Assembly (NCBI GenBank): GCA_030726725.1
Contig: JANRDC010000031.1
Span: 124,001-188,000 of the forward strand
DNA length: 64,000 nucleotides
Direction: 5' to 3'
Source: Flavobacteriaceae bacterium
GTDB taxonomy: Bacteria > Bacteroidota > Bacteroidia > Flavobacteriales > Flavobacteriaceae
This document shows, in pieces, positions 58,919 to 64,000 of the stretch (position 1 is the stretch's first letter; each line of letters starts with the position of its first letter). The translations under genes were made by a program, and so were the position numbers. Under the pieces are notes generated by a model. The model had not been told where the DNA came from and did no database searches. It saw nothing but the letters and a program-made list of their open reading frames with translations.

Positions 58919-60064
58919 CTAGTTGTCTGTGTTTTCATCTTCTTCTTCCTCGGCATCTTCACCTTTTTTAATAGGCTCTGTTTTGTTCCAAACCTTCACT
59001 TTGTCTTCAGCTGTAACCCCAGAAATAATTTCTACATTGATTCCGTCGGAAATACCTATTTCAATATCTCTGCGCTCAAACTTTTGGTCTCCAACCAAAA
59101 CCTCTACATAGGGCTTATCTGTTTTGCGGTCAAACTGCAATACCGCCTCAGGAAGGGACAAAACATCAACTTTTCGCTCAGTGACCAGGGTAGCATTGGC
59201 CGAATAACCCGCGCGTACCAATACATCTTCTTTGATGACTACATCTCCCTCGATTTTAAACTGTACCGCACCTTGTTCTTCAATCCCTTTTGGAGAGACA
59301 AATCTAAGGGTTGCATCCAAAGTGGTTTTCTCCATAGCACCAAGACTGATGGAAAGCGGCATACCGATGGAGAGTTTGTTCACTTCGCCCTCATCTACTT
59401 TTCCTTCAAAAATCATCATGGTTAGATCAGCAATCGTAGCGATGGTCGTACCTGCATTAAAGTTGTTGGATAAAATAACTTGGTCTCCCTCTTTTACGGG
59501 AATCTCCAAGATAGTTCCGCTCACTGTTGCGCGAATGTTGGTGTTCGATGTAGCAGATCCACCAGCTGAACCCAACTTGATAATTTCATAATCTGATCTA
59601 GCGTTTTCTAGATCCAAACGAGCTTGATCAAATCGCAACTGTTGGGTGTTGAATTCTTGAGAAGAAATCACCTGTTTTTCAAAAAGTTGTTTGTTGCGAG
59701 AAAATTCAATTTGAGCGTTGGCAAATGCAACCTCGCTGGACTTAACACGCATACTGGCTTGGTTCATCGCTTGCTCGTTAGGTACCACCTTCACTTTAGC
59801 GATCAGGTCTCCAGCTTTTACTTTTTCACCTTCTTTGAGGTAAATACGATCGATAATACCAGAGATTTGCGGCTTGATTTCCACCTCTACTTCAGGAACT
59901 ACTTTACCTGTAGCTACTGTTTTGGTTTCAATGGTTTGTGGTGCAGCAGACAAGGTCTCATAAATCACAGATGATTTGCTGTTGGACTTGATAAAAAATG
60001 CGGCAGCCCAAAGAATGCCGATCACTCCTAGGGATATACCCGCGTATTTGACTACTTTTTTCAT
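58919..60064 (-). CDS. Periplasmic adaptor (HlyD/MacA family)
   Basis: A 381-residue membrane-fusion protein: N-terminal membrane anchor (about 7-26), biotinyl-lipoyl halves (IKPQISGIIDRIYLKEGEKVKAGDLIAKV and ATVSGTILEIPVKEGDQV), a coiled-coil hairpin (about 85-165), beta-barrel and membrane-proximal domains, and an acidic tail of Glu/Asp. It links the ABC permeases encoded upstream with the TolC channel encoded downstream, as MacA does. Substrate unknown. Confidence 0.92.
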   Translation of the reverse strand: MKKVVKYAGISLGVIGILWAAAFFIKSNSKSSVIYETLSAAPQTIETKTVATGKVVPEVEVEIKPQISGIIDRIYLKEGEKVKAGDLIAKVKVVPNEQAMNQASMRVKSSEVAFANAQIEFSRNKQLFEKQVISSQEFNTQQLRFDQARLDLENARSDYEIIKLGSAGGSATSNTNIRATVSGTILEIPVKEGDQVILSNNFNAGTTIATIADLTMMIFEGKVDEGEVNKLSIGMPLSISLGAMEKTTLDATLRFVSPKGIEEQGAVQFKIEGDVVIKEDVLVRAGYSANATLVTERKVDVLSLPEAVLQFDRKTDKPYVEVLVGDQKFERRDIEIGISDGINVEIISGVTAEDKVKVWNKTEPIKKGEDAEEEEDENTDN

Positions 60065-60090
60065 GGATTCAGGTTTATTACTGTATTTAA

Positions 60091-61362
60091 TTATTCTTCT
60101 CTTAATGCATCAATAGGTTTAATGCTGACCGCCCTCTGGGCTGGGATCATTCCGATTAAAGTGCCCAAAACGATCATTAGTCCCAGCGCTCCCAAAACAT
60201 AACTGATAGGCACAGTAGGGTTGGCATAGGGGAAGTCTCCTCCTTCGGTGAGGTTACCCACTAAATTCAGCACCATGGCTCCCAAAACAATCCCCAACAC
60301 ACCTGCAATAACCGTCAAGAAAACAGACTCCATAATAATCAGCATACGCACCTCACCTGGAGTAGCTCCCAAAGCCCTGCGCACACCGATCTCCCGAGTT
60401 CTTTCTTTTACTGAAATCAACAGGATATTACCAATGCCGATGACCCCTGCCAAAATAGTGGCCAATCCCACCACCAAGGACAAAAAGGTCATTCCTTGGG
60501 CAAAGCCCATAATGCGACCAAAAGCCTCACCTAAATTAAACGAGCCAAACGCTCTTTCATCCTCAGGATCAACCCGATGTCTATTTTTTAGTATTGTTTT
60601 GACCTGTTTTTCAACAGCGACCACATCTGCATCGTCATAGGCGGCAATCACAAAATAACCCACCCGGTCGCCGGTGTTATACAATTTTTGAAAAGTGGTA
60701 AACGGGATGTAAATATCGCTATCGTTATCAAAGCTAACACCATTGGCGTACTTGTGTACCCCGACTACCTGAAAGTACACATTATCGATACGAATAAACG
60801 TACCAATGGGATTCACATCCTTTTCGTACAGTTCAGATTGAGTTCTCTCTCCGATCACGCACACTTTTCGACTGAGTTCAATGTCTTGATCGTTGATAAA
60901 ACGACCTCCGTCGTAAATCTTCTTGGTGGCAATTTTGGTATAAATAGGATAATCTCCCAATACTGAATAGGTACCTGACTTCTGACCGTGTACTGTTAAG
61001 GCAGGAGAACCCCCGAAAACACCCTGAGCATTGCGCGGGGCGATGTGTTGAATTTCTGGGATTTTATTAGTCAATGCAGTGGCATCTCCCAACCTCAACT
61101 CAAGACTCCTACCGGTTTTAAATCCTTCAAAGGGAATACTGGTGGATTGAGCCCACACAAACATGGAGTTCATCGCCACGTCTTTGAATACTTTATCAAA
61201 GCCATTATCCAGGCCTTTAGCGGCACCAGCCATCGCTATGTACACAAAAATACCCCACAAAACACCGATCACTGTGATGATGGTTCGGGTTTTATTTTTT
61301 CGTATCGATCCGAAGATCTCCTGCCAGGTGTTGGCGTCTAATAAAAATCTAAAACTACTCAT
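60091..61362 (-). CDS. MacB/FtsX-type ABC transporter permease (second)
   Basis: A 423-residue permease with the type VII layout: N-terminal amphipathic and first TM helix (KNKTRTIITVIGVLWGIFVYIAMAG), a large periplasmic MacB_PCD domain (about 50-280), and three C-terminal helices (FtsX domain) with KERTREIGVRRALGATPGEVRMLIIMESVFLTVI. It has no fused ATPase, which is encoded two genes upstream. It overlaps the first permease gene by 8 bases and is about as long; the two probably form a heterodimer. Confidence 0.92.
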   Translation of the reverse strand: MSSFRFLLDANTWQEIFGSIRKNKTRTIITVIGVLWGIFVYIAMAGAAKGLDNGFDKVFKDVAMNSMFVWAQSTSIPFEGFKTGRSLELRLGDATALTNKIPEIQHIAPRNAQGVFGGSPALTVHGQKSGTYSVLGDYPIYTKIATKKIYDGGRFINDQDIELSRKVCVIGERTQSELYEKDVNPIGTFIRIDNVYFQVVGVHKYANGVSFDNDSDIYIPFTTFQKLYNTGDRVGYFVIAAYDDADVVAVEKQVKTILKNRHRVDPEDERAFGSFNLGEAFGRIMGFAQGMTFLSLVVGLATILAGVIGIGNILLISVKERTREIGVRRALGATPGEVRMLIIMESVFLTVIAGVLGIVLGAMVLNLVGNLTEGGDFPYANPTVPISYVLGALGLMIVLGTLIGMIPAQRAVSIKPIDALREE

Positions 61363-62584
61363 CCCTCAATGCTATAATAGGTTTGATATCCGCTGCTTTT
61401 TTAGCAGGAATATAACCCGCTATTCCACCAAAAATGATCAGGACAATGGTAGCTCCGATCGCTACACCTGTATCCACATATGGATTTTTGATAAAATAAT
61501 CCTCAAGGGTTTCTCCCAAGGCGGTCAATATAGAAATCCCGACTACCATACCTATAAAACCGGATAGTGTCGTGATAAATATGGATTCAAACAAAATGGT
61601 ATTGATCACTTGGCGGGGCGTTGCACCCAAAGCTTTGCGAATACCCAATTCCTTGGTGCGCTCCTTGACCACAAATACCATGATGTTACTAATCCCGATA
61701 ATTCCAGCAATCAGCGTTCCAATACTAAAAAAGGAAACTATAATTTGAAGCACCGTGGCAAATTGCTGGTTTTGTTTCAGCTGGTCTGCAACATTTCTGA
61801 TAAATATACCATTGGGATCGCTGGGACTGATATACTTTTTCTCCCGGATAAAAGTGCCCAAACTCTTCTCAAAGGCCATGGCTCCTGCATAACCTATCTC
61901 AGGTTTAAAACCGACAATAATCTGATCTACTTTATCAGTATTCTTTTCAATCAGCTGAGTGGTGGTATAGGGGGTGTAGATCAAACGCTCTTCGTTGTCT
62001 CCGCCCTCATCCTGAAACACACCGACAACTTTATAGGCAAGGCCCCCTACGTCGATATATGCCCCTAAGGCAGAAGCTCCTTTAAACAAATCTTTTTCAA
62101 CCATACGGCCAATCACCGCATTTTTGGATCTAGAGCGAATATCTTCTTGATTGATATATCGACCAAACATAATGATTGTTTGCTCGGCAAACTGGTGGGC
62201 AGGTGCAACGCCTCGAATCGAGTAGTTGTTGGACTCATTGTTGTATTTAACCACAGCCCCTCTGGAGATTCTGGGGGTGACATAAAGCAAAAACGGATCG
62301 AAGTTTTTTTGTATATCGGCTAAATCGCTATTGTCAAACTCAATACGACGTTCAGATTTATACCCTTTATAAGGTTTTGAAGTGCGGCCGGGAAAAAGAA
62401 AAAAGGTATTGGTGGCATCATCGTTAAAAAACTCGTTAAAGGTGTTTTTTAGTCCGTTGCCAAAACCGAAGAGAACGACAAAAATAAGAATTCCCAGCGC
62501 TACCGTAAATCCAGAGAGAAATGTTCTCAGCTTATTTTTGAGAATGGTGTCAAATATCTCTTTCCAAAGATCTCTATTGAACAT
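61355..62584 (-). CDS. MacB/FtsX-type ABC transporter permease (first)
   Basis: A 409-residue permease like its neighbour: [30 protein letters not shown] as first helix, a periplasmic domain (about 50-275), and [34 protein letters not shown] with three C-terminal helices. I chose the ATG at 62584 ([12 protein letters not shown]), which overlaps the ATPase gene by 11 bases; the frame runs on upstream only as antisense-like sequence inside the ATPase gene. It is paralogous to the second permease. Confidence 0.92.
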   Translation of the reverse strand: MFNRDLWKEIFDTILKNKLRTFLSGFTVALGILIFVVLFGFGNGLKNTFNEFFNDDATNTFFLFPGRTSKPYKGYKSERRIEFDNSDLADIQKNFDPFLLYVTPRISRGAVVKYNNESNNYSIRGVAPAHQFAEQTIIMFGRYINQEDIRSRSKNAVIGRMVEKDLFKGASALGAYIDVGGLAYKVVGVFQDEGGDNEERLIYTPYTTTQLIEKNTDKVDQIIVGFKPEIGYAGAMAFEKSLGTFIREKKYISPSDPNGIFIRNVADQLKQNQQFATVLQIIVSFFSIGTLIAGIIGISNIMVFVVKERTKELGIRKALGATPRQVINTILFESIFITTLSGFIGMVVGISILTALGETLEDYFIKNPYVDTGVAIGATIVLIIFGGIAGYIPAKKAADIKPIIALRDE

Positions 62585-63278
62585 ATGCCGATGCGCGTTT
62601 TTGGTTGACTTTTTTATCTTCAACAATGACGCCATCTTTGAGGATGACAACGCGTTTGCACATTTCAGCAATATCCGGCTCGTGGGTAACGACCAGAATC
62701 GTATTTCCCTTGTCGTTGATCTGCTGAATCAAATCCATTACCTCATAGGATGTTTTGCTATCCAATGCACCGGTCGGTTCATCCGCCAACAAAACTTTAG
62801 GTTCTGCGGCCATAGCTCTAGCTATAGCTACTCTCTGTTTTTGACCCCCGGAAAGCTCGCTGGGCAAGTGCGTAGCCCATGGCTTTAAACCGACTTGATC
62901 CAGGTATTCCAGCGCTTTTTCATTGCGCACTTTTCTAGATACTCTTTGGTAATACAAGGGTAAAGCAACGTTCTCTTGTGCTGTTTTGTAATTGATCAAA
63001 TTAAATGACTGAAAAACAAATCCCAAGAACTTATTTCTGTATTGAGCTGCCTTGGTTTCATTCATGTTTTCAATGGGGACACCATCCAAAACATAAGATC
63101 CTGTATCCGCGACATCCAACATACCGAGAATGTTGAGCAGGGTAGATTTGCCTGAGCCTGAAGACCCCATAATAGCGACTAACTCGCCAGCTTCTACGTT
63201 AAAATTGATTCCCTTGAGTACATGAAGGGTATTGCTACCCATTTGGTAGGACTTGTGAAGGTCTTTGATTTCAATCAT
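62574..63278 (-). CDS. ABC transporter ATP-binding protein (MacB/LolD type)
   Basis: A 234-residue ATPase. The Walker A is GSSGSGKS at 38-45, the Q-loop FVFQSFNLI, the signature [16 protein letters not shown], and the Walker [13 protein letters not shown] with the H-loop [15 protein letters not shown] and the short length fit the MacB/LolD subfamily, which powers mechanotransmission rather than membrane crossing. It is the first gene of the operon ATPase-permease-permease-adaptor-TolC-tsaB. No TAnnTTTG box was found in the 87-base gap upstream. Confidence 0.94.
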   Translation of the reverse strand: MIEIKDLHKSYQMGSNTLHVLKGINFNVEAGELVAIMGSSGSGKSTLLNILGMLDVADTGSYVLDGVPIENMNETKAAQYRNKFLGFVFQSFNLINYKTAQENVALPLYYQRVSRKVRNEKALEYLDQVGLKPWATHLPSELSGGQKQRVAIARAMAAEPKVLLADEPTGALDSKTSYEVMDLIQQINDKGNTILVVTHEPDIAEMCKRVVILKDGVIVEDKKVNQKRASAYVQ

Positions 63279-63365
63279 AATGATGCTTTAGCACTAATTA
63301 AATAGACGCACAGTGATGAGAAATGTTACAGATCACTTAAAATTTATTTGGCTAATATAAGTTCC

Positions 63366-63602
63366 TCAAAACTGCTGGCTCTTTTTTTTCGATAACTTTA
63401 ACTGTCTGTAGACCGCGTAAAACACCGCACCCACCAACAAATAAGGTATGGCCATCAAGTAAACAATACCGTCATTGATCCCTTTGGCCATAGAGTTATC
63501 CGCTTCGCTTTCCAGTACAGCGCGGCACATGGCGCACTGAGCATCAACGTCTTGTATCAAAAACGCACTGATGAATACGGCAAAGACGACACGCTTTTTC
63601 AT
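63366..63602 (-). CDS. Small membrane protein with CxxC motif next to DUF420
   Basis: A 78-residue protein with a signal-like N-terminus (MKKRVVFAVFISAFLIQDVDA), CAMCRAVLES right after it, and a second hydrophobic helix (about 45-65) followed by a basic tail. If the N-terminus is cleaved, the CxxC sits at the very start of the mature protein on the outer face of the membrane. I chose the ATG at 63602, which overlaps the DUF420 stop. It is conserved in Flavobacteriia beside cytochrome oxidase assembly genes, so a copper- or heme-related task is possible but unproven. Confidence 0.7.
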   Translation of the reverse strand: MKKRVVFAVFISAFLIQDVDAQCAMCRAVLESEADNSMAKGINDGIVYLMAIPYLLVGAVFYAVYRQLKLSKKKSQQF

Positions 63603-64000
63603 ACGTAATAAGGGGCGATCATCAAATAGACAATCACTCCAGTAACAGCCACATATAGCCACACTGGAAATGTGTATCTAGCCCACTTTTTGTGGGCTTC
63701 AAAATCTTTTAAATACGTTTTTGAATAAGACACCAACACCATGGGAATGACCGCTATAGACAACAAAATATGGCTGATTAAAATAAAATAATACAGGGCC
63801 TTAACCCAACCTGTTCCCCCGAAAGGTGTGGGATCTGAAGTCATGTGGTAAGCGATATACATCAATAAAAAAAGCAGCGAAAGAACAATAGCTGTAGTCA
63901 TCAACCGCTCGTGCAATTTCCTTTGACCATTTTTTATCGCCCAAACAGCCATGACCAAAACCAAAGCTGTTATCGCGTTAATTCCGGCATAAATGGGCGG
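63599..64000 (-). CDS. DUF420 membrane protein (CtaM/YozB-like), 5' end outside the window
   Basis: The 3' part of a DUF420 gene; the frame is open to the window edge and its start lies beyond it. About four hydrophobic helices remain. Family landmarks are a preceding PPIYAGINAITA, the KLHERLM loop, SDPTPFGG, YYFILISHILLSIAVIPMVLVSY with the conserved His, and HKKWARYTFPVWLYVAVTGVIVYLM with another conserved His. Members such as CtaM help mature heme-copper oxidases. It overlaps the CxxC microprotein start by 4 bases. Confidence 0.88.
   Translation of the reverse strand, partial: PPIYAGINAITALVLVMAVWAIKNGQRKLHERLMTTAIVLSLLFLLMYIAYHMTSDPTPFGGTGWVKALYYFILISHILLSIAVIPMVLVSYSKTYLKDFEAHKKWARYTFPVWLYVAVTGVIVYLMIAPYYV

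Noticed and set aside
1-64000. Search for tRNA, rRNA, CRISPR, insertion sequences, prophage, toxin-antitoxin or restriction genes
   Set aside because: None seen by eye; gaps are too short and all larger frames belong to core families.

Overview
The window reads as a chromosomal segment of a member of the Bacteroidota, most likely a marine Flavobacteriaceae (inference). The evidence is: a short primary sigma factor without region 1.1; many start codons preceded by TAnnTTTG -7 boxes and A-rich leaders instead of Shine-Dalgarno sites; two type IX secretion proteins (the plug protein and PorT); a complete Na+-translocating NADH:quinone reductase operon; the lipoprotein form of TamA (TamL); and flavobacterial family variants such as an AccD and a 'zinc ribbon' protein that have lost their cysteines. 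The DNA is densely coded. No gap exceeds about 300 bases, and I see no rRNA, tRNA, CRISPR array, insertion sequence, prophage or integron. This is core-genome sequence, so the interesting items are variants and small elements, not a large mobile system.

Layout. 1-2931: ftsH 3' end, LUD protein, cdsA, psd, acyl-CoA-binding protein (membrane quality control and phosphatidylethanolamine synthesis). 2928-5558: valS on the minus strand. 5688-10037: DUF1573 protein, aminotransferase, murB, a four-cysteine membrane microprotein, an ECF sigma factor and lipA. lipA runs 42 bases into the 3' end of lpxK on the opposite strand. 11045-15428: Nif3-like protein, coiled-coil protein, a ClpP-like protease, an MFS carrier, an O-methyltransferase and TatA. 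15515-19686: a minus-strand envelope cluster of M1 peptidase, DUF6702 protein and two paralogous exported proteins. 19804-24174: pepE, GNAT acetyltransferase, gpmI, map and a methyltransferase.

24171-31622: apbE and a small partner gene, then nqrFEDCBA (transcribed A to F) with a terminator after nqrF. 31756-37765: T9SS plug protein, P5C dehydrogenase, rsmG, fatty acid desaturase, aspartate aminotransferase. 37814-40258: KtrA/KtrB-type potassium uptake. 40391-44996: ubiE/menG, porT, a SpoU-type RNA methyltransferase and tamL. 45045-50739: class II FBP aldolase, accD, rpsO, pnp, rpoD. 50780-53641: rpe, a YpdA-like reductase, an Nramp-related transporter. 53638-56871: fabD, gamma-carbonic anhydrase, Nfu-type Fe-S scaffold, MscS channel. 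56890-63278: one minus-strand run encoding an ABC ATPase, two FtsX/MacB permeases, an HlyD adaptor, a TolC channel and tsaB. 63366-64000: a CxxC membrane microprotein and the 3' part of a DUF420 gene.

The items most worth a second look are the membrane microprotein fused transcriptionally to an ECF sigma factor, a perfect GC-rich 12-bp inverted repeat inside the tamL reading frame, a 27-bp perfect palindrome inside the gamma-carbonic anhydrase gene, parallel loss of zinc-binding cysteines in two unrelated proteins, the tandem exported paralogs next to the M1 peptidase, and an Nramp-family protein without the metal-binding DPGN motif.
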